DNA from: Zea mays | Taxonomy: Eukaryota; Streptophyta; Magnoliopsida; Poales; Poaceae | Assembly: GCF_902167145.1 (NCBI RefSeq) | Contig: NC_050099.1 | Span: 8,384,434-8,448,433 of the forward strand | Direction: 5' to 3' | Length of the DNA: 64,000 bases | Shown: positions 33,001 to 44,246 of the stretch, in pieces | Position numbering within the stretch: the stretch's first letter is position 1 | How the letters are laid out: each line of letters opens with the position of its first letter | Notes under the pieces: generated by a model | What the model was told of the DNA's origin: nothing | What the model saw: only the letters and a program-made list of their open reading frames with translations | Databases searched by the model: none | Program-made: the position numbers and the translations under genes

Positions 33001-36000
33001 TTATACATAATATCGCCGAAGCTCATCCGCATTCCAAGATCTAGGAATGTCGTTGTCGTCCATATCCTTCAATCTGTATGAACCGGGTCTTGACGAAGAT
33101 ACTACCAAAAAAGGTCCTTCCCATTTCAACTGCAACTTGCCCACTGTATCTGGGTTAGCCACTCTCCGAAGCACCAAATGTCCTGGCTCAATATTCTTTA
33201 GCCGAACCTTTCTATCACGCCATTTGATTGTTTCGGCTTGATATTTATTGATGTTTTCCACAGCTTGAAGCCTGATCCCTTCTAAAGCATCTTTTTCCAC
33301 AGAATAACCAGCTTCAGAATCTGATTCTGCCGAAGCTACTACTCTTATTGATCCAGTTTTAGCTTCCTCCGGAGTTATTGCTTCGTCACCAAACAATAAT
33401 TTGAATGGAGTAAAGCCTGTTGACCTTGATGTTGTTATGTTGTGGATCCACACCACTTTGATTAATTGATCTGGCCACTTTCCCCTGGGTTGATTGAAGA
33501 TTAACTTCATTATTCCTGTCATTATAATGCCATTGGCTCTTTCAACGAGTCCGTTTGACTCCGGATGCCTGACTGATGCAAAATGGATCTTCGTACCAAT
33601 TTGATCACAGAATTCTCTGAAAGCTTCGGAGTCGAACTGTGTTCCAATATCTACAGTGATGGCCTTTGGTACCCCAAAACGACAAACAATATTCTGCTAG
33701 AAAAACTTTTGAATGGTGGCCGAAGTTATTGTGGCTAAAGGCTTTGCCTCAATCCATTTAGAAAAATATTCCACAGCCACTACAACATATCTTAAGTTTC
33801 CTTGGGCCGGTGGTAACGGACCTAACAAGTCAAGGCCCCACCTTTGCAATGGCGAGATGGGTTGTATGAGCTGAGTTAAGGACGAAGGTTGTTTTTGATC
33901 TCTTGCACACTTCTGACAACCTTCGCACTTTTGAACTAATTCCGCTGCATCCGAAGCTGCCTTCGGCCAATAAAACCCTTGACGAAAAACTTTTCCAAGT
34001 AACGGCCTAGATCCAATATGAGATCCACACAGACCTGAATGTATTTCTTTCATCAATTCTATGCCTTCGGCTCTAGATAAACACTTGAGTAATGGAGCAC
34101 AAACTCCACGCTTGTACAACTCCCCTTCTATCATGACATATGGACGAGCTCTTGCCTCTATCCTCCTGTTATAAGTTTCGTCATCTGAAAGGAATTTACC
34201 CTGAAGGTAAGAGATGATCTCAGTTCTCCAGTCTTCACTATAAACAGGAGATATATTGAGGACTGCTCTTTCAAGAAGTTCCACTGAAGGTGCTTTTATT
34301 GTTTCGAAGAACACATCCGAAGGTAAGGGCAGCCCCTGTGCTGCTGACTTAGCTAGCAAATCAGCATGCTCATTTTGTCCTCGAGGGATATTTTGACAGA
34401 AAATCCTTCGAAGGAAGCTTCGATTCTTCTGACCGTGTCTAGATATTTTTCAAGCTTCGGATCTTTAGCCTTGCAACTCTTGTCGATATGACCCGAAACA
34501 ACCTGGGAATCAGTTTTAAGAATGGCCCTTCTAATTCCCATTGCTTTTAACTTCCGAAGGCCCAAAAGCAAGGCTTCGTACTCAGTAATATTGTTTGTAC
34601 AACTAAAATCGAGTCTTGCCGCATAACAAGTTTTAACTTTGGATGGTGAGACCAGCACAGCGGCTGCTCCTGCTCCGAAGGTTCCCCAAGACCCATCGCA
34701 AAACACTGTCCATACTTCGGCATCTTTATTTGTTTCTTCATCCTGAGCCCCTGGCGTCCAATCGGCGATGAAATCTGCTAATGCTTGAGACTGGATCGAA
34801 GATCTATGCACATAATCAATGCAAAATTCATTGAGCTCTGCAGCCCATTTTCCAATCCGCCCAGTAGCTTCTCTATTTCTCATAATATCCTTCAACGGCT
34901 GCGAAGAAGGAACAACAATATTGTATGCTTGAAAGTAATGTCGAAGCTTCCTGGATGCCATCAAAACAGCATATAACACCTTCTCCAATTCTGTATAGTT
35001 TTTCTTTGATATACTAAGAACTTCAGATACAAAATACACTGGGACCTGCTTCTTGACTTGGCCATCAAGCTTCTCCTGGACAAGTGCTGCACTTACCGCT
35101 GAGTGCGAAGCTGCCACATATAATAACAAAGGAGCCCCTGGCGTTGGTGGAGTTAATGTTGTTAAATGTATCAAATATTGCTTCAGTTCCTCGAAGGCTT
35201 TTTGTTGGCTTGGTCCCCATTGAAAGACTTCGGCTGATTTCAGCACTTCGAAGAATGGTAAATTTCTTTCTGCTGATCTGGATATAAATCTATTGAGAGA
35301 TGCCAGCCTCCCTGTCAATCTTTGGGCCCCTTTTTTTGTAGTTGGTGGCTCCATTCGAAGTATAGCTTCAATTCCCTTTGTTGAAACCAAGCATCCAAGA
35401 AATTTCCCCTTCTTTACTCCGAAGACACATTTTTCTGGATTCAACTTTAGACCAGCTTGTCTAAAACTGGCGAAGGTCTCCTGCAAATCAGCAATGTGAT
35501 TTTCTTGTTTCGTGCTTTTTACAATGATATCATCAACATAAGTTAGCACATTTCTGCCTATCTGAGACTGGAGAACCTTCGCAGTCATTCTGCTGAAACT
35601 TCCTCCAGCGTTCTTGAGCCCTTCAGGCATCCGAAGGTAACAATATGTTCCACTAGGGGTTATGAAACTGGTATTCGGCTCATCGTCCTTCTTCATCCAA
35701 ATTTGATGATAACCTGAATAACAATTGAGAAGACTCATAAGCTCTGACGAAGCTGCTGCATCAACTAAGGAGTCTATCCTTGGCAATGGGAATTCGTCCT
35801 TCGGACAGGCCTTGTTTAGATCTGTAAAATCGATACACATTCGCCATTTGCCATTGGCCTTTTTTACCATAACAGTGTTAGCTAGCCATTCTGGGTACTT
35901 TACTTCTCTGATAACTCCTGCACTGAGGAGTCTTTTGACTTCATTATGAGCACCTTCGGCCTTGTCATCAGACATTTTCCGAAGCCTCTGCTTTCTGGGT

Positions 36001-36931
36001 CTGAAGGATGGGTCAACATTGAGCGAGTGTTCAATAACATCCCTGTTAACTCTGCAAAGATCATTGGCTGACCATGCAAAAACATCTTTGTTGTTGAACA
36101 AAAATCTTATCAAGGTTTTCTCCTGTTCTTCGGATAATTGAGAGCCCAACAGCACCTTCTGCTCTGCTATGTCCTCACATAGGAGCATGGGCTTCGGCTG
36201 ATCTGCTGAAGCTGCTTTCTCCCTTCTGAATTTGTACTGTTCACAAGCTTCAGCTCCATCTATATTATGGATTGCTTTTGAGTCAGTCCAGTTTCCCTCG
36301 GCCCTTCTGGCAGCTTCCTGACTTCCATGAATAGCAATGGGTCCTTGATCCGAAGGTATCTTCATGCAAAGGTAAGCAGGATGAAGAATTGCTTCGAAAG
36401 CATTAAGGGTGCCACGACCAATAATTGCATTGTAAGGGTATTCCATGTCAACAATGTCAAACACAACTTGCTCAGTTCTGGTGTTGTTGATGAATCCGAA
36501 GGTCACTGGCATGGTAATCTTGCCCAGTGCTACAATCTGTCTTCCTCCGAAGCCACAGAGAGGGTGTGTAGCATCATGAATCTTATCTTCTGGCTCTTGC
36601 ATTTGTCTGAAAGCCTTAGCAAATATGATATCAGCTGCACTGCCTGTGTCAACCAAGACATTGTGGACCAAAACCCTTTGATAACGCAAGAAATAACCAT
36701 AGCATCGTTATGAGGAAAATCCTTGAGCTGAAGGTCCTCCTGGGAAAAGGTGATTGGAATGTGGGACCACCTTGACTTGATGAAGGGTCCCTGCACTCCA
36801 ACATGTTGTACCCTTCTCTGCGCCTCTTTCTTCTGCTTTTTGTTGGCTGGTTCTGAGCATGAACCACCTGTTATCGGGAGCACCAACTTCGGGGCCGAAG
36901 CAGCTCCAGCTTGATCGTTGAACGAAGCCAT
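33001..36931 (-). pseudogene. Element B pol (protease, RT, RNase H, integrase), broken
   Basis: The ATG at 36931 (MASFNDQAGAASAPK) lies about 45 bp after the 5' LTR. Domains in order: linker; protease VDTGSAADII near 36650; RT about 35970-35250 with YVDD at 35529-35540; RNase H near 34700 (FCDGSWGTFGAG); integrase with HHCC finger (HSGLCGSHIGS to CEGCQKC) and DDE core; tail ending RSWNADELRRYYV at 33001. Lesions: one-base losses near 36675 and 34360 and a Trp-to-TAG change at about 33698. Otherwise the long frame 36689-34353 is open for 778 codons, more intact than A, fitting its youth. No gag domain upstream. Confidence 0.92.
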
Positions 36932-36956
36932 CAGCTCAAAAAAGTGGAAGTGAGTT

Positions 36957-36975
36957 CACCGGAGGTGGGCGCCAA
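36957..36975 (-). promoter_or_regulatory. Element B primer-binding region
   Basis: In element sense TTGGCGCCCACCTCCGG directly after the LTR. Same place and nearly the same sequence as in A. tRNA not assigned. Confidence 0.65.
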
Positions 36976-37560
36976 TGTTGGAGACTTGTTCTCAAATGCT
37001 TTGAAATAAGAACAAGGCAACATAAAATGTTAAATGTTAATGTTCTTCGTCCAACGAAGCATTACTCCTTTGGGGATTAATGGGCCTTGGACGAAGGTTG
37101 ACGATAAAACAATTACGAAGGTTAAATCTTCGTAATTGAATTCTAACAGATTGTATAAGATGACATAAAATGTAGAATATCAAAGGTAAATGAATCATAA
37201 ATAAATCATATTACATCCATTCACTATATTTAAGTGCTGAATACAATTATACCTTTTCCTTGACAAAGGTTGATTCCCTAATAGTGCGATTGCCAGTACA
37301 GGAAATCCATGAACAGTAAGGGAATACTGTTCACTATTTATAGGCACGGGACACGGCCTGTGAGGAATTACAATTATGCCCCTCATAAGGGATTACAACA
37401 GCGACCTAAGCATTTATGGACTAGAGGGTCATTCTACTTTTAAGTCGGTTTGTAATTCCGAAGCTTCATGAAGAGGAACCTTCGATCACCTCATACGAAC
37501 AGCTTCAGCCGAAACTGCTTCTTCCTACAAGACCTTCGGCGACGAAGCATAGTCCCAACA
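36976..37560 (-). repeat. Element B 5' LTR
   Basis: 585 bp, three transitions from the 3' LTR. TATA box CTATAAATAG on the minus strand at 37334-37343, preceded by GTGTCCCGTGC, as in A. Confidence 0.95.
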
Positions 37561-38593
37561 TCTACTTATGCTTCTTCAAGTGAGGACGAATCTAGTGATG
37601 AGGATGAAATAGACTATTCATGTTTATTTAAGGGCCTAGATAGAACCAAGGTAGATAAAACTAATGAATTGATTGATGCCTTGAATGATAAGAATAGGCT
37701 TTTAGAAAAACAAGAGGATTTGTTGTACGAAGAACATGACAAATTTGTAGAAGCACAAAAATCTCATGCTCTAGAAGTTAAAAGAAATGAAATGCTTTCT
37801 TGTGAATTATCTTCTTGCCATGAAACAATTTCTAGTTTAAGGAGCATTAATGATGATTTGAATGCTAAGTTAGAAATAGCTAGTAAATCAACATCTTGTG
37901 TAGAAATTGTTGAAACTTGCAATAGGTGTAAAGACTTTGATATTAATGCTTGTAGCAAACACCTAGCCTCAATTTCTAAATTAAGTGAAGAGGTGGCTAG
38001 TCTTAATGCCCAACTTAAGACTAGCAAGAGTAATTTTGATAAACTCAAATTTGCTAGGGATGCCTACACGGTTGGTAGACACCCCTCTATTAAGGATGGA
38101 CTTGGCTTCAAGAGGGAAGCCAAGAACTTAACAAACCATAAGGCTCCCATCTCCGCAAAGGAGAAAGGGAAGGCTCCTATGGCAAGTAGTACTAAAAAGA
38201 ACCATGCTTTTATGTACAATGATAGAAGACAGTCTCATAGGAGTTGTAATGCTTATAATGCTTTTGATGCACATGCCTATGATTCTTATGCTATGTTTGC
38301 TTCTAGTTCTTCCTATATGCATGATAGAGATATGTCTAGGAGTTATGTTCATCATGTGCCTAGAAAGAATATTGTTCATGTTTCTAGGAAAGTTATGGAT
38401 GGTCCTTCTACAATATATCATGCTTTAAATGCTTCCTTTGCTATTTGTAGAAAGGATAGGAAGATAGTTGCAAGGAAATTAGGGGCAAAATGCAAGGGTG
38501 ATAAAACTTGCATTTGGGTCCCTAAGACAATTATGACTAACCTTGTAGGACCCAACAAGAGTTGGGTACCGAAGTCCCAAGCCTAAATTTGCC

Positions 38594-41500
38594 TTGCAGG
38601 TTTATGCATCCGGGGGTTCAAGCTGGATTATCGACAGCGGATGCACAAACCACATGACGGGGGAGAAGACGATGTTTACCTCCTACGTCAAGAACAAGGA
38701 TTCCCAAGATTCAATTATATTCGGTGATGGGAATCAAGGCAAGGTGAAAGGTTTAGGCAAGATTGCAATTTCAAATGAGCACTCTATCTCCAATGTATTT
38801 TTAGTTGAGTCCCTTGGATATAATTTGCTATCTGTTAGTCAATTATGTAATATGGGATATAATTGTCTATTTGCAAATGTAGATGTGTCTGTCTTTAGAA
38901 GAAGTGATGGTTCATTAGCTTTTAAGGGTGTATTAGACGACAAACTTTATTTAGTTGATTTTGCAAAAGAGGAGGCCGGTCTAGATGCATGCTTAATTGC
39001 TAAGACTAGCATGGGCTGGCTGTGGCATCGCCGCTTAGCACATGTGGGGATGAAGAACTTACACAAGCTTCTAAAGGGAGAACACGTGATAGGTCTAACC
39101 AATGTTACTTTCGAAAAAGATAGACCTTGTGCAGCTTGTCAAGCAGGTAAACAAGTGGGAGGAGCGCATCACAGCAAGAATGTGATGACCACATCAAGAT
39201 CCCTGGAGCTGCTACATATGGACCTCTTCGGACCCGTCGCCTATCTAAGCATAGGGGGAAGTAAGTATGGTTTAGTTATTGTGGATGACTTTTCCCGCTT
39301 CACTTGGGTATTATTCTTGCAGGATAAGTCTGAAACCCAAGGGACCCTCAAGCGCTTCCTAAGGAGAGCTCAAAACGAGTTTGAGCTCAAAGTGAAGAAG
39401 ATAAGGAGCGACAATGGGTCCGAGTTCAAGAACCTTCAAGTGGAGGAGTACCTTGAGGAGGAAGGGATCAAGCACGAGTTCTCCGCTCCCTACACACCAC
39501 AACAAAATGGTGTGGTAGAGAGGAAGAACAGGACGCTCATCGATATGGCGAGGACGATGCTGGGAGAGTTCAAGACCCCCGAGTGCTTTTGGTCAGAAGC
39601 CGTGAACACGGCTTGCCACGCCATCAACAGGGTCTACCTTCATCGCCTCCTCAAGAAGACGTCGTATGAGCTGCTAACCGGTAACAAACCCAATGTATCG
39701 TACTTTCGTGTATTTGGGAGTAAATGCTACATTCTAGTGAAGAAGGGTAGGAATTCCAAATTTGCTCCCAAAGCTGTAGAAGGGTTTTTGTTAGGTTATG
39801 ACTCAAATACAAAGGCGTATAGAGTCTTCAACAAATCATCAGGTTTGGTTGAAGTCTCTAGCGACGTTGTATTTGATGAGACTAATGGCTCTCCGAGAGA
39901 GCAAGTTGTTGATCTTGATGATGTAGATGAAGAAGATGTTCCGACGGCCGCTATACGAACCATGGCGATTGGTGATGTACGACCACAAGAACAAAAGGAG
40001 CAAGATCAACCTTCTTCCTCAACTATGGTGCATCCCCCAACTCAAGACGATGAACAGGTTCATCAACAGGAGGCATGTGATCAAGGGGGAGCACAAGATG
40101 ATCATGTGATGGAGGAAGAAGCGCATCCGGCACCTCCAACCCAAGTTCGAGCGATGATTCAAAGGGGTCATCCCGTCGACCAAATTCTGGGTGATATTAG
40201 CAATGGAGTAACTACTCGATCTCGATTAGTTAATTTTTGTGAGCATTACTCCTTTGTCTCTTCTATTGAGCCTTTCAGGGTAGAAGAGGCCTTGCTAGAT
40301 CCGGACTGGGTGTTGGCCATGCAAGAGGAGCTCAACAACTTCAAGAGGAATGAAGTTTGGACACTGGTGCCTCGTCCCAAGCAAAACGTTGTGGGAACCA
40401 AGTGGGTGTTCCGCAACAAACAAGACGAGCACGGAGTGGTGACGAGGAACAAGGCTCAACTTGTGGCAAAAGGTTATGCCCATGTCGCAGGTTTGGACTT
40501 TGAGGAGACTTTTGCTCCTGTGGCTAGGCTAGAGTCCATTCGTATGTTGCTAGCATATGCCGCTCACCATTCTTTCAGGTTGTTCCAAATGGATGTGAAG
40601 AGCGCTTTCCTCAACGGGCCAATCAAGGAGGAGGTGTACGTAGAGCAACCCCCTGGCTTCGAGGATGAACGGTACCCCGACCACGTGTGTAAGCTCTCTA
40701 AGGCGCTCTATGGACTTAAGCAAGCCCCAAGAGCATGGTATGAATGCCTTAGAGACTTTCTAATTGCTAATGCTTTCAAGGTTGGGAAAGCCGATCCAAC
40801 TCTCTTTACTAAGACTTGTGATGGTGATCTTTTTGTGTGCCAAATTTATGTCGATGACATAATATTTGGTTCTACTAATAAACAGTCTTGTGAAGAGTTT
40901 AGCAGGGTGATGACGCAGAAATTCGAGATGTCGATGATGGGCGAGTTGAACTACTTCCTTGGGTTCCAAGTGAAGCAACTCAAGGACGGCACCTTCATCT
41001 CTCAAACGAAGTACACGCAAGACTTGCTGAAGCGGTTTGGGATGAAGGATGCCAAGCCCGCAAAGACTCCGATGGGGACCGACGGACACACTGACCTCAA
41101 CAAAGGAGGTACGTCCGTTGATCAAAAGGCATAGCGGTCAATGATAGGGTCTTACTTTACTTATGTGCTAGTAGACCGGATATTATGCTTAGCGTATGCA
41201 TGTGTGCTAGATTTCAATCCGATCCTAAGGAGTGTCACTTAGTGGCAGTGAAGCGAATCCTTAGATATTTAGTTGCTACGCCTTGCTTCGGGCTCTGGTA
41301 TCCAAAGGGGTCTACCTTTGACTTGATTGGATATTCAGATTCCGACTATGCTGGATGTAAGGTCGATAGGAAAAGTACATCGGGGACGTGCCAATTCTTA
41401 GGAAGGTCCCTGGTGTCATGGAACTCTAAGAAACAAACTTTCGTTGCCCTATCCACCGTTGAGGCCGAGTATGTTGCCGCAGGACAGTGTTGCGCGCAAC

Positions 41501-41799
41501 TACTGTGGATGAGGCAAACCCTCAGGGACTTTGGCTACAATCTGAGCAAAGTCTCACTCCTATGTGATAATGAGAGTGCTATCCGCATGGCGGAAAATCC
41601 TGTTGAGCACAGCCGCACAAAGCACATAGACATCCAGCATCACTTTTTGAGAGACCACCAGCAAAAGGGAGATATCGAAGTGTTTCATGTTAGCACCGAG
41701 AACCAGCTAGCCGATATCTTTACCAAGCCTCTAGATGAGAAGACCTTTTGCAGGTTGCGTAGTGAGCTAAATGTCCTAGATTCGCGGAACTTGGATTGA
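38594..41799 (+). pseudogene. C2 pol (protease, integrase, RT, RNase H), lightly broken
   Basis: One frame runs 846 codons to 41134. Protease [18 protein letters not shown]-pre-integrase [11 protein letters not shown] with CAACQAGKQ; integrase with [14 protein letters not shown] and [14 protein letters not shown]; acidic spacer near 39900-40130; RT with [10 protein letters not shown] and YVDD at 40847-40858; RNase H to 41799 (DYAGCKVDRKSTSG). Only two lesions are seen: TAC to TAG at 41132-41134, just after the RT, and one lost T near 41151. It keeps the 86-bp and 23-bp segments deleted in C1. As in C1 there is no ATG at the start; the frame overlaps the end of gag in +1 phase. Confidence 0.93.
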
Positions 41800-42590
41800 C
41801 TTATAGCATACATGTGTTTATGCCTTTGATCATGTTCCCTATGCATTTTGTTGCTTAGTTATAGTGCTCAAGTTGTACAAACACTCCTTGGACCTCACAA
41901 GTCCGTTGCAAAGTGATGCACATATTTAGGGGGAGATGTGTTACAACTTGACCCTTTGAGACTAACCATGTGCTTGAGCTTGCTGATTTAGTCTCAAGGA
42001 AGGATTGAAAGGAAAAAGGTGGACTTGGACCATGAAAGACTTCCACTGCACTCCGATGAGAGGGTAACTTATTCCAAGTTCATCTCATGTACTCTTATTG
42101 CCTTTGCATTTTTATTGAAGATTTTGGTGAGGCAATGGGGTTCAAGGGCCAAGATTAATCCCGTTTTGGTGCTTGATGCCAAAGGGGGAGAAAATAAAGG
42201 CCAAAGCGATAAATGGATCAGCTACCACTTGAGAGATTTTGAAAAGTAGAGTTAGAGTTTTGTTTGTCAAAATACTCTTGTTTGCTTCTTACTTATTGTC
42301 AAAAGTTGGCTTCTTGTGGGGAGAAGTGTTGATTATGGGAAAAAGGGGGAGTTTTTGAAATCTTGAATCAATTTCTCTTAAAACGAATCTCTTCATGTCT
42401 TAACAAGTGTGTTTGACTTAGAGATAGAAATTTGAGGTTGATTTGCAAAAACAAACCAAGTGGTGGCAAAGAGTGATCCATATATGCCAAAAATAAATCA
42501 AACCAAATTTGATTTTTCATTTGCATTGATATTGCACTTGTTCTAGTTGCTTTATGTTGTGTTGGCATAAATCACCAAAAAGGGGGAGAT
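41800..42590 (+). other. C2 3' untranslated region with repeated polypurine tracts
   Basis: No gene. Purine tracts with GGGGGAG near 41926, 42182, 42340 and 42578, matching the four in C1; the last touches the 3' LTR. Confidence 0.8.
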
Positions 42591-43742
42591 TGAAAGGGAA
42601 ATGTGCCCTTGGGCCATTTCTAAGTATTTTGGTGATTGAGTGCCAATGCAAGTGCTTTTGTGTTGATATATGCAATGTGGTGGACAAAGTGCAAATCATG
42701 TCAAAAGGTATGTTTCTCAGACTTAGTACATTGTTTTTGAGACTAATGTGTTGTGTCTAAGTGCTGGAAACAGGAAAAGAACAATCGGAAATATCTTGGC
42801 CCGAGCAGCCAAGACTTTGCTCAGTCTAGGAGCACCGGACTGTCCGGTGGTGCACCGGACAGTGTCCGGTGCGCCAGGCTGGCTCGAGCGAACTGGCCGC
42901 TCTCGGGAATTCACCGGCGACGTACGGCTATAATTCACCGGACTGTCCGGTGTGCACCGGACTGTCCGGTGAGCCAACGGTCGGCCGGGCCAACGGTCGG
43001 CCGCGCGATCTGCGCGGGACACGTGGCCGAGCCAACGGCTAGAAGGGGGCACCGGACAGTGTCCGGTGTGCACCGGACTGTCTGGTGCGCCAGACGACAG
43101 AAGGCAAGAATTGCCTTCCCAGATTGCTCTCAACGGCTCCTAGCTGCCTTGGGGCTATAAAAGGGACCCCTAGGCGCATGGAGGTGTACACCAAGTATTC
43201 CTTGAGCATTCTTGATCACTCACACATCATTCTTGCGCACTTGTTCGACATTCTAGTGATTTGAGCTCCGTTCTAGTGTGCTAGTCTCTTGAGCTTAAGT
43301 CTGGGTCTTGTGTGTGTGTATTTGCTGTGATCTTTGTGTCTTGTGTGAGTTGCTAATCCCTCCCTTACTCCGCGCTTCTTTGTGAACATCTTTGTAAGGG
43401 CGAGAGACTCCAAGTTGTGGAGATTCCTCGCGAACGGGATTAAGAAAAGCAAGGCAAAACACCGTGGTATTCAAGTGGGTCTTTGGACCACTTGAGAAGG
43501 GTTGATTGCAACCCTCGTCCGTTGGGACGCCATAACGTGGAGTAGGCAAGCGTTGGTCTTGGCCGAACCACGGGATAAACCACTGTGTCATCTCTGTGAT
43601 TATTCTCTTGTGGTTATTGTGTTTTGCTAAGACTTCTCTCTAGCCACTTGGCGATTACTGTGCTAACGTCTAACCAAGTTTTGTGGCTTAAGTTTTGAAG
43701 TTTTATAGGATCACCTATTCACCCCCCCTCTAGGTGCTCTCA
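42591..43742 (+). repeat. C2 3' LTR (1152 bp)
   Basis: Starts TGAAAGGGAAATGTGCCC. TATA box at 43156-43162. Relative to the 5' LTR it has lost 95 bp between repeated ACCGGA motifs and holds a 16-bp duplication near 42972-43003, the one also present in the 3' LTR of C1. Confidence 0.93.
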
Positions 43743-44246
43743 GATGCAGAGCTTAAAGACTCCAAAGTCGTTCCTAAGTGGATGCAGAGTCTGGGTGTGG
43801 CTTTGTGTGTGTTTGGGACATTCATTTGCACATTACATTACATCATTCATTGCATTCATACAGACATTCATTTAGACATTCGTAGGATCATCATCATAAC
43901 ATGAAGCACGAACAGAAATACTCCGGCTTCGATGACAGTGCTTCGATGAACACGAAGAAGCTTCGTTTCAAACATACACATTTTATGCAAGAACATGCTT
44001 CGTTGTGTACAAAAAGAAGGGATGATGTTTTTCGCCTTCGGCTCAAAAGATACAAGTTTCATCCACAGCAAAGTAATTTGTACATGGATGAAAAGGTAAA
44101 AATATTACAAGGTATGGACAAACATACAAAGTATTGTTTAATTCTCGATTACAGTTTTTTTGCAAAGATAATACAAATGTTCCTAAGCTCTATACAAGCA
44201 GGCCTAAAGAGAAGCTTCAGCAGCCTTCGGAATGTGCTTCGGATTA
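43743..44246 (-). other. Element A: end of tandem array and 3' region of its antisense gene
   Basis: The array resumes at 43743 with an eighth core near 43770, then sequence similar to the inverse of 32440-32545 in B. The rest, to 44246, would be the 3' untranslated region of the antisense gene. A plus-strand frame at 43901-44347 has no conserved content. Confidence 0.6.

Larger units (their letters stand above)
28155..37560 (-). mobile_element. Element B: young gag-less Tat-lineage Ty3/gypsy retrotransposon
   Basis: Two 585-bp LTRs (28155-28739 and 36976-37560) differ at only three sites, all transitions and no indels. Exact target duplication TCTAC (28150-28154 and 37561-37565). Because pol reads on the minus strand, the 5' LTR is on the right. 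From its 5' end: LTR, primer-binding region, pol directly after it, tandem array, a three-exon gene on the opposite strand, polypurine tract, LTR. No gag is present. Gene order equals A. Confidence 0.95.
26782..38586 (+). pseudogene. C2 gag, split by element B
   Basis: The two parts are 26782-28154 and, after B and one copy of its 5-bp duplication, 37566-38586. Together they would keep one frame of about 797 codons with no stop, so the only lesion I see is the insertion itself. Acidic Ser/Lys head, copia gag core GKPPHFDGEDYGFW, zinc knuckle CFKCGKLGHFIANC at 27880-27921, coiled tail in the right part. Where C1 has a TGA, C2 has CGA (28142-28147 region). The insertion lies just after that point, between the zinc knuckle and the coiled tail. 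Confidence 0.92.
25503..43742 (+). mobile_element. Element C2: Sirevirus (Opie/Ji-like) Ty1/copia retrotransposon, interrupted by B
   Basis: LTRs at 25503-26731 and 42591-43742; exact target duplication GATGC (25498-25502 and 43743-43747). Gag and pol are near copies of C1, but the LTR segments after the TATA box and near the start differ strongly from C1, so C2 is another subfamily or a mosaic. Element B sits in its gag. Confidence 0.95.
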
